This document shows positions 16,170 to 24,743 of a stretch of DNA of 49,815 nucleotides, piece by piece (positions within the stretch are counted from its first letter, which is position 1; the number at the start of each line of letters is the position of its first letter). The stretch lies in assembly GCA_018303855.1 (NCBI GenBank), contig JAGVXI010000011.1, positions 1-49,815 on the forward strand. Direction: 5' to 3'. This stretch comes from Candidatus Pacearchaeota archaeon (GTDB taxonomy: Archaea > Nanobdellota > Nanobdellia > Pacearchaeales > GW2011-AR1). Made by a program: the position numbers and the translations under genes. A model generated the notes under the pieces. The model ran no database searches, was not told the origin of the DNA, and saw only the letters and a program-made list of their open reading frames with translations.

Positions 16170-16529
16170 ATGAAAAATTTATACAAATCTGTTAAAAGTC
16201 TTGGAAGGGGCTTGTTGTTAGTTGGTGGTTTAACAGGACTTGCTGTTCTTACAACTAGCTGTGATGAAAACAAGGATACTCTCTTGTATGAAACAACTTA
16301 CCAAGGCCCTGTGACAGTAAGAGCAATAAGAGAAGTTCAAGGAGGAAAGTATGACAATTTCAGATTAGATGTTGTTGATAAAGATGGGCAACTAATAACT
16401 TCTGTAACAGATGTTGAGGGGCCGTATAAAGTTATGATTAAAGAAGATGAAACTAAGCAAAGCAAGGTTTACTCTATTAATAATAAATGGAATAGTGGCG
16501 GAATTGATTTAGGAAAGAGAAGTAATTAA
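16170..16529 (+). CDS. small lipoprotein
   Basis: A 119-residue secreted protein. A basic start and hydrophobic stretch end in the lipobox-like LTTSC (cysteine near residue 31), so lipid anchoring is likely. The rest forms a predicted small beta-sandwich (VTVRAIREVQGGKYDNFRLDVVDKDG) with no known family. It follows the anchored beta-domain protein by 24 bases on the same strand and may be cotranscribed. The next 280 bases to 16809 are AT-rich noncoding with nothing I can name. Confidence 0.7.
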   Translation: MKNLYKSVKSLGRGLLLVGGLTGLAVLTTSCDENKDTLLYETTYQGPVTVRAIREVQGGKYDNFRLDVVDKDGQLITSVTDVEGPYKVMIKEDETKQSKVYSINNKWNSGGIDLGKRSN

Positions 16530-16809
16530 TTATAATAAGTTTGACTCTATTCTATCTGATTTAACATTCTTTTTATGATATACCCGCATTTATTTTTTGA
16601 TGTTATTCCCTATTTTTAAGATAGCAAACCTAAAATAAGCTAAATGTTCTGAAGTTAATATTAAAGCAAGTGTTAAACATAAACTCGACCAAGATAAATT
16701 GGGTTTTTCTCACTAATCGTAATTTTCATCAATCTATAAGTATTTGCCTCTGCTTTTGAATGTGGTTGTTTATTAGCTGTTCTTATAAAAATAATTTCCT
16801 ATAAAAGAA

Positions 16810-17454
16810 TTAAACCCCAATAACTTTATTATAGGTTTTTTGCCAGAAATGGCTTTCTTCTTCCTTGTTAATTATTATCAGCCCAATAAAATACCCAATT
16901 ATTCCGCCGACAATTACATCGCTTAAGAAATGCAGTCCAAGATAAACCCTTGAAAAAGCCACAAGCCCTGCAAATAAAATCCAGGCATACTTGAATTTTG
17001 GGAAATTTTTTGATACAATCGGAACAGCGCAAAAAACCATCATTGCTTGAAATGATGGAAAAGAAAAATTCCATGAGCTATAATTTGCTTTTTCTAATAA
17101 GTCAAATGTTGAAACAAGCTCTGCTTGAAATGGTCTCTCTCTTTTTATCATTAGTTTTAAGAAAAAACCAGCAATCGCAGAAATAGCTAATGTAAACCAT
17201 AATGGCATTATCCATTTTCTTTTATCATACTGCCATAAGAGTATAACACTCAAAAAAACAGCAATAATTCCTTCAGAACTTGCAAGGGCTATTGCAATAA
17301 AAAAGACAGTTAATGCCTCTGCTCTCATTAGTGCAATGTCCTTTACAATTTGATTATCCCAATAAAAGCTGGTGACAATAATTAAAGCAACTGCAATAAA
17401 AATAATTGCAAACTCAATATCTCTTTTTTTCATTTTTGATAAAAAGACAAGCAA
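16810..17454 (-). CDS. PAP2-family membrane phosphatase with altered motif 2
   Basis: A 214-residue protein with about five to six membrane helices. Motif 1 is KLMIKRERP (K-x6-RP), motif 3 is SRVYLGLHFLSD (SR-x5-H-x3-D). Motif 2, normally PSGH, reads PSFQ here, so the usual acid/base histidine is replaced by glutamine. PAP2 enzymes remove phosphates from lipids such as polyprenyl diphosphate. Loss of the motif 2 histidine may lower or alter the activity. The neighbouring archaeosortase and DedA genes suggest a role in envelope lipid handling. Confidence 0.88.
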   Translation of the reverse strand: MLVFLSKMKKRDIEFAIIFIAVALIIVTSFYWDNQIVKDIALMRAEALTVFFIAIALASSEGIIAVFLSVILLWQYDKRKWIMPLWFTLAISAIAGFFLKLMIKRERPFQAELVSTFDLLEKANYSSWNFSFPSFQAMMVFCAVPIVSKNFPKFKYAWILFAGLVAFSRVYLGLHFLSDVIVGGIIGYFIGLIIINKEEESHFWQKTYNKVIGV

Positions 17455-17671
17455 AATATAATTAATAAAGGTTTATGTGTTTATTTATTATTAAATATCA
17501 ACTCGCTAAAAATCTTAACTACAAGTTCTCCCTTATTTAGTAATTATAGTTATACTGAATTATATAAAATGTTTTATAGGTGATAATTAATTATGTAGTT
17601 TTATTTATCCTGCACCAAATTATATCTGTTAAATATTTTAGTAAAGATATTTAAATAAATTTTCACTGCAT

Positions 17672-18217
17672 ATGATTATGGACAAACTGCAAAAAAAAGT
17701 CGCATGGATTATATCCAGGTACACCCTTCTTTTATTAATGGCTTTTCCAAATTTATATGTATTTTATCTAATCTTAACTCCCCTAACAATTTATCCATCT
17801 TATTTTTTATTAAAAGCCTTTTTTAACATTGATTTAATTAGAAATGTCTTGATAATTAATGGCTCAACTGCCATTGAGTTAAGCAAAGCATGCATTGCAG
17901 GAGCTGCATATTATTTATTGCTTATCTTAAATTTGTCTATTCAAAAAGTAAGCATTGCTAAAAGATTAAAAATGGTTTTATGCTCTTTTTTGATACTCTT
18001 GTTGCTGAATATACTAAGAATTTTTTTACTTACAATAATGTTCTTGTCTGGAAACAATTATTTTGATATAACACATAAATTATTCTGGTATTCTCTCAGT
18101 ACAATCTTCGTAGTTGGTATTTGGTTCTGGGAAGTAAATACATTTAAGATAAAGGAAATTCCTTTTTATTCAGATTTAAAATTTTTATATGAAAAATCCC
18201 TCTTTGTTAAAAAATGA
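17672..18217 (+). CDS. archaeosortase/exosortase-family transpeptidase (short DPANN type)
   Basis: A 181-residue membrane protein with about five helices. The exosortase triad is visible: Cys74 (ELSKACIAG), Arg116 (LLNILRIFLL) and His135 (FDITHKLFWY), each in the expected order and membrane context. Archaeosortases cleave C-terminal sorting signals (short motif, helix, basic residues) and attach surface proteins to lipid. Candidate substrates in the window have C-terminal helix-plus-basic ends. The start could also be the ATG two codons later. It overlaps the DedA gene by four bases (ATGA), so both are coupled. Confidence 0.85.
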   Translation: MIMDKLQKKVAWIISRYTLLLLMAFPNLYVFYLILTPLTIYPSYFLLKAFFNIDLIRNVLIINGSTAIELSKACIAGAAYYLLLILNLSIQKVSIAKRLKMVLCSFLILLLLNILRIFLLTIMFLSGNNYFDITHKLFWYSLSTIFVVGIWFWEVNTFKIKEIPFYSDLKFLYEKSLFVKK

Positions 18218-18867
18218 TTGCTGAACTAATAAACCAGTTTATTGAGCTGTTACTGGCTTTTGCAAGCCAATTAGGTTATTTTGGGATTTTTATTTTAATG
18301 GCTGTTGAAAGCTCTTTTATTCCATTTCCAAGCGAAGTTGTGTTAATACCAGCAGGGGCATTAATTGCAAGAGGAGAAATGGCCTTAACAGCAGTTTTTT
18401 TAGCTGGATTGCTTGGTAGCCTTGCAGGAGCTTTGTTTAATTATTTTTTTGCTCTATTGCTTGGAAGAAGGTCAGTTGATTATCTTGTAAATAAATACGG
18501 AAAATTTCTATTTCTTGACAGGGAAAAATTGTACAATGCCGATACCTATTTTAAAAAACACGGAGAAATTACCACCTTTATTGGCAGATTAATACCTGTC
18601 ATAAGGCAATTAATCTCACTTCCGGCTGGTTTTGCAAGAATGAACCTATTTAAATTTTGTTTGTTTACTGCATTAGGAGCAGGAATATGGACGTTAATCT
18701 TAATTTATATTGGTTATTTATTTGGGCAAAATATTGTGTTAATTAAAGAGAATATTAATATCATCACGCTAATTTTACTGCTTTTATCTTCAATAATTGT
18801 AGCAGTATATATTTTAGCGAGGAAAAGAAAGAGGGGATTATCAAAAAGAATTGCTAACAAGTTATAA
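18214..18867 (+). CDS. DedA/SNARE-associated-Golgi family membrane protein
   Basis: A 217-residue protein with about five membrane segments. The family marks are ESSFIPFPSEVVLIPAG (about 30-46) and FIGRLIPVIRQLISLPAG, the F..R..P..R....AG motif. Some DedA proteins flip polyprenyl phosphate or phospholipids across the membrane. Translational coupling to the archaeosortase suggests lipid-carrier recycling for protein sorting or glycosylation; this is inference. The basic tail (RKRKRGLSKR) is cytoplasmic. Confidence 0.92.
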   Translation: MIAELINQFIELLLAFASQLGYFGIFILMAVESSFIPFPSEVVLIPAGALIARGEMALTAVFLAGLLGSLAGALFNYFFALLLGRRSVDYLVNKYGKFLFLDREKLYNADTYFKKHGEITTFIGRLIPVIRQLISLPAGFARMNLFKFCLFTALGAGIWTLILIYIGYLFGQNIVLIKENINIITLILLLLSSIIVAVYILARKRKRGLSKRIANKL

Positions 18868-18980
18868 TAGTCTGCTTAATAATAAGATTCAGTTGGTTAG
18901 TCAGATTTAGCTCTACCTTAACTATATGGACAGCTTGAAATAAAACAAATAGTTCAAATGTTAATTATCCAGTTAATATT

Positions 18981-19625
18981 TTACCCATTAGCTTGAACAA
19001 TTGCTTCTAGCATAAATCTCTCAATTCCCTCAAGAATCTCGCAGTTATTCACATTTATGTTGTAGCATGATGGTCCAAACTGCTCAATTCCTGTTTGCAT
19101 ATTCTCTTGAACTCTGATAAAGGTGTATTTTCCATCAGGATCACATCCTACTTCAGAAGCCTCGCCTTTATACATATTCCTTAAAAAAGGCGGATCTGAA
19201 AAATAAATATTCATGCTTGTAAATGCAACTACCTGCTTTCCCTCGCAATCAAATTCTTGCGGAGCAATAACCACCACATCTTTTTTTAAGTCTAACTCCC
19301 CATCAAAAGGAATTTTATTAAGCTGTCTCGGGTCAGTTCTAAGATAAACATTATAGTTTGAGACATGTTCACCAGTTATCTTAAAAATGCGAAAAGTAGT
19401 CTTGTAGAATATCAACTCACCTTCTTTAACAACATTAAATTGAGTTCCCTGATATTCAAAGTTTCTTATAGAATCAAGCAGTACATACCCAATAACTGCA
19501 AGCACGAACACAGAAGCTATAATAACCATCACAATTTTTGCCTGTTCATTGTAAGATTTTTTAGAGTTTTCTTTTTTTATTGATTTTATAGTCTTCTCTT
19601 TTACTTCTTTTTTCTCTTTTTTCAT
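18981..19625 (-). CDS. membrane-anchored extracellular protein, paralogue of 19908-20486
   Basis: A 214-residue protein with a highly lysine-rich cytoplasmic start (about 1-30), one helix (about 31-52) and an extracellular domain of about 160 residues with paired cysteines (SCYNINVNNCEILEG near the end). The domain pattern (YQGTQFNVVKEGELIFYKT..., terminal NNCEILEGIERF) matches the next gene at low identity, so the two probably arose by duplication. No known family. Both lie next to the S-layer gene and may be S-layer or envelope partners. Confidence 0.75.
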   Translation of the reverse strand: MKKEKKEVKEKTIKSIKKENSKKSYNEQAKIVMVIIASVFVLAVIGYVLLDSIRNFEYQGTQFNVVKEGELIFYKTTFRIFKITGEHVSNYNVYLRTDPRQLNKIPFDGELDLKKDVVVIAPQEFDCEGKQVVAFTSMNIYFSDPPFLRNMYKGEASEVGCDPDGKYTFIRVQENMQTGIEQFGPSCYNINVNNCEILEGIERFMLEAIVQANG

Positions 19626-19748
19626 TATTATAATTTAAATCTCTGGTTTTTAAGGTTTATTGCTTTTGATATATATGATTAAGACTGTTAAATAATAACA
19701 TCCAAAGTTTTTAATTCAATAGTTATGCTCAATCATGTTATATTATAG

Positions 19749-19784
19749 TCAACGACTTTAATATCTTCCCCATTTTGTCGTTGA
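19749..19784. repeat. hairpin in the gap between the two paralogues
   Basis: TCAACGAC (19749-19756) pairs with GTCGTTGA (19777-19784), an eight-pair stem with a 20-base loop. It lies downstream of the 19908 gene and upstream of the 18981 gene in a 282-base gap that is otherwise AT-rich. It could help end transcription or stabilise a 3' end. No T-tract follows directly on the minus strand. Confidence 0.4.
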
Positions 19785-19907
19785 GTATTTAGGAAAAGAC
19801 TTATGTCTTTAACTATAACTAACTTATTTAATGTTTACCCATCCCTCGTTTTATTATTAACTATCTTGACATTTTATTAAGTATCGGAAAACTGCATTTA
19901 CAAACTT

Positions 19908-20486
19908 TTATTGCTCTATACCAAACATTTTAAATAAAAATTCATCGCTTACTTTTAAAAGCTCCTCTTCTGTTCCCTGAATAAACACGCAGTTATTCTG
20001 CTGGGTAATGTTTGAATCATCTGCTTTTTTGATGATTATAAAATTGTCTTCACAGGTTTTAACTGGCAATTCGTCTGATTCGCATGTTTCCCCTTCCAAA
20101 CAAGCTGGCTGAACTCTCTGAACAAACCTATAAATGGCATTATAAATTTCTGCTCCTGCCATATCATGTTCAGAACTTATATAAAGAGGTTTATTGTAAT
20201 AATTATCAAGCCTTTTTATATTTGAATTGCTCTTTTCTACTTCAGTCGGATTATAACTAAAAATAAGCTCTGTTTCTTTAATTGTTAAAACCCAAGATCC
20301 TTGGCGACTTGCAAACTCATATCCATTATACTTAATTTTTTGCTCAGAATTCTGTTTATTTTCTCTACCGCTAAATCCATACCCCAAAACACTAAAAAGC
20401 ATGATAAAGATTAACAAGAGTCCAAGAATTACCTGGTTTCTTTTTCTTTTGCTTTCTTCGTTTTGTTTTGGTTCAAGTTTTCTCAT
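19908..20486 (-). CDS. membrane-anchored extracellular protein, paralogue of 18981-19625
   Basis: A protein of 192 residues. I take the ATG at 20486, giving a basic cytoplasmic start MRKLEPKQNEESKRKRNQ, then one helix (about 18-36). The ORF track start adds 21 residues that break this pattern. The extracellular domain includes ELIFSYNPTEVEKSNSNIKRLDNYYNKPLYISS, cysteines, and a terminal NNCVFIQGTEEELLKVSDEFLFKMFG segment like that of the neighbour. Function unknown; it lies immediately downstream of the S-layer gene on the same strand, with a strong terminator between them. Confidence 0.75.
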   Translation of the reverse strand: MRKLEPKQNEESKRKRNQVILGLLLIFIMLFSVLGYGFSGRENKQNSEQKIKYNGYEFASRQGSWVLTIKETELIFSYNPTEVEKSNSNIKRLDNYYNKPLYISSEHDMAGAEIYNAIYRFVQRVQPACLEGETCESDELPVKTCEDNFIIIKKADDSNITQQNNCVFIQGTEEELLKVSDEFLFKMFGIEQ

Positions 20487-20589
20487 TTTTGTTATTGGTA
20501 TGTTTAATAATAAACCTAAGGTTGTTAAGTATTTTTCGCTTAAAAACATTTTGTTAAGTTAATAATTAACAAGAAATCTCCGCTAACAG

Positions 20590-20625
20590 AAAAAATAAAA
20601 AAAGAAAAATAAAAAATAAAAAAAA
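20590..20625 (-). terminator. terminator of the S-layer gene
   Basis: About 15 bases after the S-layer stop, the minus strand carries an almost pure T stretch of some 36 bases with few interruptions. Repeated U tracts are the archaeal termination signal, and a strong one fits a very highly expressed gene. Confidence 0.75.
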
Positions 20626-20639
20626 TTTGTTTTTAGCTT

Positions 20640-23183
20640 TTACGCAGCTTGTGTCAAAGGAACTGATGTTGTAACAGATGTAACCTTAACTCCAGTGCCA
20701 GCATCAGTTGTAACTGGTTGAGTCTGCAAGAATGTCGAAGCCATCTGAGTATCTGCAACGTTGTAACCTGCAACTAACAATGCAATCTTTCCAGTTGCAT
20801 AAGCGTCAGCATAACTCTTGATAATAGCTTGTCCTGCACCAATTCCAGTTTTTTCTGTAAACTTAGCACCACATGCAGCCTCGCCAACAAGTTTAGCTGC
20901 AGCTGAGTTAATACAGCTACCACCGACAACAATCAAGTTCTTAGAAGCTACAGACGAAACCTTGCTATCTTCTACTACAATCTTGCCGATATTTCCAGCA
21001 GGAAGTGCAGCAGTTGAAGTTGCGCTTATATCTGCGCCTTCAGCAGCAAGATAAACCAGTCCATATGACTCGCCACCGTGATATTCAAGCTCTGCATTAT
21101 GCTGAGCATCTGAACCACTTGGTTTGTTGTATATAACTTTTGTTGCTAAATCACTAAGCATCCAGTCAACAAATATGTCGCTTCCGCTTTCTGTTTCCAA
21201 ATCAGGGTCATTTGCAGCAGCACCATCACTTGCCCATAGCCAAGTTCTAATCTGGCTAACTCTTGTTCTAGAACCGCTCCATCCAAGAGTGAAGTTAATT
21301 TGCTTAGTTCCTGCTCCAAGGTTGCCATCTTTATCTTCTTCAACAGCAACAAGCTCCCATGAGGTTGCATTAAGCCCCTCACCACTACCAGTAAGAGCTG
21401 CTCCGCCCTCTACTGATAAGTTAATTGCATTCCAAGCAACATTACCCAATTCGTCAGCAGTAGTCCCATTAAAAGCTACTGGCAAGTAAAATGTCAATCC
21501 TTCTGCAGAATACACTCTTTCAAATGAACCGCCGTCATTAATTGTTAATGTGACAGTATCATCATCAGGGTCAGCAGCACTTGTTGTCAAAATAATGTTC
21601 CCGACTTTACAATCAGAACCGCTTGCAACATCTTCACAAACATTAACATTTAGTGAAGAATCCTTATAGCCAACTCTTTTGATTGTTGTATAGTTGATTC
21701 CTGTTTTCTTTGTAACTCCTACAACTGATAACAAATGTGATTCAGCATCTGTTGTAGAGTTCCATGACGCAACAAAATACTCATCATTATTAGTGACATT
21801 AAAGATAATCACGCTGTTGTTTGTTGTCTGAAGTTTCTTTGTTTTATCGCTTCCAAGATATTCCCAAGTTGAGTCATTACCAAATAACAATGGCACACTT
21901 GCTAAACCGCTTTTTAATGGAACATCCAATATCATAGCATCTGTTCCATCATCAGTTACTTTAATCATCTCTGTTGCAGGTGTGTAAAATCCAGCAGTAG
22001 CAAATTTTAATCCGCCAAGTGCTGGTATTGTTATTGCGCTGTCATCAGCTGCAAAATGCTCTTCTTTAGCCTGCCAAGTAAAGATAATATTTCCTAATTG
22101 TTGTTTGCTTCCAGAAGGTGTCTGAGTCATGTTCACAGTTATGCCATCAACATCCTCATCATTAAGTTCTAATGTTTGGCCGTCTTGAAGAGTAAGCTTC
22201 TCTGCTCCTAAACTATATTCAACTGAGTCACAATAACCTGTCTTAGAGTAATAAGTGATATCTCTAATACCCAATTGCACTCCATTAAGAAGGTCTCTTG
22301 TTTCACCTTCATTCATGTTTGCATAACACTTTTCTTCTCCTCCATCAATTGCTACGCAAAGTTTAGATTCTGTGCTAGAAGTTATACTCTCTACTCTTAT
22401 AGCATATTTTGAATCTGCTAGAGTTGGTTCACTTAAAGGCGCAATTCCTTGTGTTGTACATGCTTCGCTTGGAACACCAACACTGCCTATATAAGCTCCA
22501 CCCATTAACTCAAGTTTAGCTTGGTTGCTATTAACACTAGCGTTATATGCATTGAGGATAGTATAAGACTTCCCCAACATAATAATTTCGCTATCTTCAA
22601 GGTCTTCTAATTTGCCTGCAGTTGTAGTATCTGACTGCGGTTGTTTTTTCCAACTAACCGTATAGTTCAAAACACGATTGTTTTTGTCTATGTGGATACC
22701 TATTGAAGGTTTCTCATCTTTATAGTCTCTATCACCAAATGCTGTAAAGTTAAGTATGTCTAACTCTATTTTTTGAGTATAGCCATATGTTTTACCATCT
22801 CCTGAAATGTAGTCAAGCTCTGCAAGTACATTTGGTAATTCAGTGTCATCAATTGAACTTGTTTTTATATCTAAAAGCTGGTCACCAATATTCACTTTTG
22901 TAGATGCCTGCTCAATTAAGTAGCAATCTCCACCAGCGCAACTTGTTGTAGTTCCGCCTCCTGTGCTGCCCATTCTTGACTGCAAATCAGCCTGAATAAA
23001 GCCAGCTTCAAATGCATCAAGTTGAGAAACTCCTGAACCAGTACCTACAATAACAGCCACGTCTGCTCCACTTCCAGTCACAAAAGGAGCTGGATATTGT
23101 GCAGCAGCTGCAATACCTGCAGTTGACAAAAGCATTACCGCGCTTGTCGCTATAGCTGAAATCTTTCTAAAATTAAATACCAT
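20640..23183 (-). CDS. S-layer protein (Methanococcus-type)
   Basis: An 847-residue secreted protein. The signal peptide (about 1-28, ending AGIAAAA) is followed by YPAPFVTGSGADVAVIVGTG, typical of the N-terminal domain of methanococcal S-layer proteins. The body is rich in Thr, Ser, Asp and Asn with many potential N-glycosylation sites. The C-terminal part returns to the S-layer fold (NIGKIVVEDSKVSSVASKNLIVVGGSCINS...). There is no C-terminal membrane helix, so anchoring must use partners or the lattice itself. A perfect ribosome-binding site AAAGGAGGTT, a long leader and a strong terminator all point to very high expression. Confidence 0.93.
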   Translation of the reverse strand: MVFNFRKISAIATSAVMLLSTAGIAAAAQYPAPFVTGSGADVAVIVGTGSGVSQLDAFEAGFIQADLQSRMGSTGGGTTTSCAGGDCYLIEQASTKVNIGDQLLDIKTSSIDDTELPNVLAELDYISGDGKTYGYTQKIELDILNFTAFGDRDYKDEKPSIGIHIDKNNRVLNYTVSWKKQPQSDTTTAGKLEDLEDSEIIMLGKSYTILNAYNASVNSNQAKLELMGGAYIGSVGVPSEACTTQGIAPLSEPTLADSKYAIRVESITSSTESKLCVAIDGGEEKCYANMNEGETRDLLNGVQLGIRDITYYSKTGYCDSVEYSLGAEKLTLQDGQTLELNDEDVDGITVNMTQTPSGSKQQLGNIIFTWQAKEEHFAADDSAITIPALGGLKFATAGFYTPATEMIKVTDDGTDAMILDVPLKSGLASVPLLFGNDSTWEYLGSDKTKKLQTTNNSVIIFNVTNNDEYFVASWNSTTDAESHLLSVVGVTKKTGINYTTIKRVGYKDSSLNVNVCEDVASGSDCKVGNIILTTSAADPDDDTVTLTINDGGSFERVYSAEGLTFYLPVAFNGTTADELGNVAWNAINLSVEGGAALTGSGEGLNATSWELVAVEEDKDGNLGAGTKQINFTLGWSGSRTRVSQIRTWLWASDGAAANDPDLETESGSDIFVDWMLSDLATKVIYNKPSGSDAQHNAELEYHGGESYGLVYLAAEGADISATSTAALPAGNIGKIVVEDSKVSSVASKNLIVVGGSCINSAAAKLVGEAACGAKFTEKTGIGAGQAIIKSYADAYATGKIALLVAGYNVADTQMASTFLQTQPVTTDAGTGVKVTSVTTSVPLTQAA

Positions 23184-23376
23184 ATTTCATAACCTCCTTT
23201 CACCTGTATAAACATGTTGTCTTATGACAACCTTTTTCTTTAACTCCATGGTTATAGGGAATGCCATATTGTTAAAGATTTGGTGTTTAATCCCTATAGA
23301 TTATTTCACCGGTAAGGATGTTAATGAATCTGCTTTAAAAAGGTTGTTCCTGTTTTGCCACCTTAATCCTTAAAAC
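23184..23376 (-). promoter_or_regulatory. long structured 5' leader of the S-layer mRNA
   Basis: From the predicted start near 23375 the leader is about 190 bases, long for an archaeon. It contains an 11-pair stem (ACAACCTTTTT, 23337-23347 read in RNA sense, with AAAAAGGTTGT, 23227-23237) that encloses a second stem TATAGGGA/TCCCTATA (23253-23260 and 23291-23298). The 3' arm of the outer stem overlaps a local hairpin GTTGTC-ATAA-GACAAC (23216-23231), so the two folds exclude each other. The ribosome-binding site AAAGGAGGTT (23191-23200) follows. CTCCATGGTT occurs at 23244-23253 and again at 23384-23393. Confidence 0.55.
23187..23249 (-). other. possible leader-peptide ORF ahead of the S-layer gene
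   Basis: A 20-codon open frame (start MELKKKVVIRQ) begins at the CCATGG in the leader and stops at TGA only three bases before the S-layer ATG. Its codons cover the GTTGTC/GACAAC hairpin and the ribosome-binding site. It has no clear ribosome-binding site of its own. Translation would disturb the leader folds, so it could regulate, but it may be chance. Confidence 0.25.
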
Positions 23377-23383
23377 TACATAT

Positions 23384-23405
23384 CTCCATGGTTTTTATTT
23401 ATAAA
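23384..23405 (-). promoter_or_regulatory. S-layer promoter with adjacent CTCCATGGTT element
   Basis: On the minus strand TTTATAAATA (23396-23405) is the TATA box, preceded by an AACC that fits the BRE position. Directly downstream is the palindrome-cored CTCCATGGTT (plus-strand reading, 23384-23393), which recurs 140 bases later in the leader. A protein bound here would block initiation. The divergent winged-helix regulator is the obvious candidate. Confidence 0.55.
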
Positions 23406-23577
23406 GGTTATGCTATTACTAAATAATTAACATCTATTGCATTTCCCTATATAAACGAAAGATTTATTAATATATGGGATTTAATATGATATATATAATA
23501 CCAAATCATATAACAGAGAAATAGATATTATTGATATATAATAATAAAAGGTATATATTAGTTTCCGACGAGGTACA

Positions 23578-23931
23578 ATGGTTAGAACAAAAACACGTGA
23601 AATTACCATTATTGAATCAAGGGGGGCTTTTTCCATATTTAGGGCTATAAAACCTAAAAAAGAGGAGTATGATTTTGCTGGGATGCAGGCTTTAAGGCAG
23701 CTTTTAAGCAATGAAAAAGCCCGCATTTTGGATATAATCAAAAATCAAAAGCCTAGTTCTATTTATGATTTGGCTAAAAAGCTTGGCAGGAGCTTTAAAT
23801 CAGTGCTTGATGATATAAGGTTTCTTGAACGATTAGGGATTATTGAGCTAACAGAAGAAAAAGTGAACAATCGTATAAGACATAAGCCAGAGATTGTAGT
23901 GGATACAATGACGTTTCACATAAGAATATAA
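23578..23931 (+). CDS. winged-helix regulator, HVO_A0114/COG4190-like
   Basis: A 117-residue DNA-binding protein. The winged helix spans about residues 42-108: NEKARILDIIKNQKPSSIYDLAKKLGRSFKSVLDDIRFLERLGIIEL. The kPsSiydLAkklgRsfksVldDirfLe pattern is what I know from the archaeal COG4190 regulator family. It is divergent from the S-layer gene, sharing the 394-base AT-rich interval between them, so control of the S-layer promoter and of itself is plausible. GAGGT lies just before its ATG. Downstream DNA to 24109 is AT-rich with no gene. Confidence 0.85.
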   Translation: MVRTKTREITIIESRGAFSIFRAIKPKKEEYDFAGMQALRQLLSNEKARILDIIKNQKPSSIYDLAKKLGRSFKSVLDDIRFLERLGIIELTEEKVNNRIRHKPEIVVDTMTFHIRI

Positions 23932-24109
23932 CAGGATAAATAGCTACTATTAGTTAAAGCTTCTTATAATTAACCTCTATAATAAGCTCAGAACATTAAT
24001 ACTCCTTATTTTTAACCTTATAACCCCCTAAAATTAGTCATTCACAAGATTAACTTAACAATACTCATTTATGCCCCTATAACACTAATTTTGTTCCTTT
24101 ATGCAATGA

Positions 24110-24613
24110 TTAATAATAAGCATTAAAAAATACTCTAATACCACCAGATAAAACTTCAACAGCATTCTTGTAGTTTAGGGTTTCATTGCCTGCCTGAATT
24201 GCAGGTATTACTGGGTTATATATACTCCCTACTTCTTCTACAATTTCTATTTTATATCCCTTAACAGGTCTTTCTTGCCCTACAAGCCAACTTTCTTCTA
24301 CAATTCTCTTTATATCTTGATTTAAAACATCACAGCTGTCTCTTTCATCATAGCACTTTGCTTTTGTTTTGCATGCATATATCAATCCTTTGGTGGAATA
24401 ATAGTCAATATCAGCTGTTCTCGAGCAATTCGAGGTATATTGGAGCATAGAAGCAACAAACCCGTGTGCCTCATAACTTTCAATTAATTCCTCATTTGCT
24501 GGTTTTTTAAGTGAAAAAACAAGGAAAACTAATAATACAACTGCTACTATAACTACAATTAGGGCAAACCCAACTATTTCTTCCTGTGCCTTTTTGTTGT
24601 TTCTGATTCTCAT
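24110..24613 (-). CDS. pilin-like membrane-anchored protein
   Basis: A 167-residue protein. A short basic leader (MRIRNNKKAQ) precedes EEIVGFALIVVIVAVVLLVFLVFSL, one hydrophobic helix like the N-terminus of type IV pilins; a prepilin peptidase could cut after KKA. The extracellular part (about 36-167) has five cysteines (NCSRT, YACKTKAKCYDERDSC) for disulfides, and ends in a hydrophobic strand. It is the last gene of the 14-kb minus-strand surface cluster. Whether it is assembled into a fibre cannot be told from sequence. Confidence 0.78.
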   Translation of the reverse strand: MRIRNNKKAQEEIVGFALIVVIVAVVLLVFLVFSLKKPANEELIESYEAHGFVASMLQYTSNCSRTADIDYYSTKGLIYACKTKAKCYDERDSCDVLNQDIKRIVEESWLVGQERPVKGYKIEIVEEVGSIYNPVIPAIQAGNETLNYKNAVEVLSGGIRVFFNAYY

Positions 24614-24743
24614 TTTTATTGGTTTTAGTTTTTTAATGGTTCTAATAAATAATTAGTTAATAAATTGCTTAAGCTAAGTTTAACATTGCTGGCTTGTTCA
24701 TTAACTAACTTTCTTTTTGACCCTATTCTTAAACATTTATTTA

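Noticed and set aside
23363-23389. Short ORF at the upstream CCATGG of the S-layer region
   Set aside because: Its ATG is only seven bases after the TATA box and so lies before the predicted transcription start.
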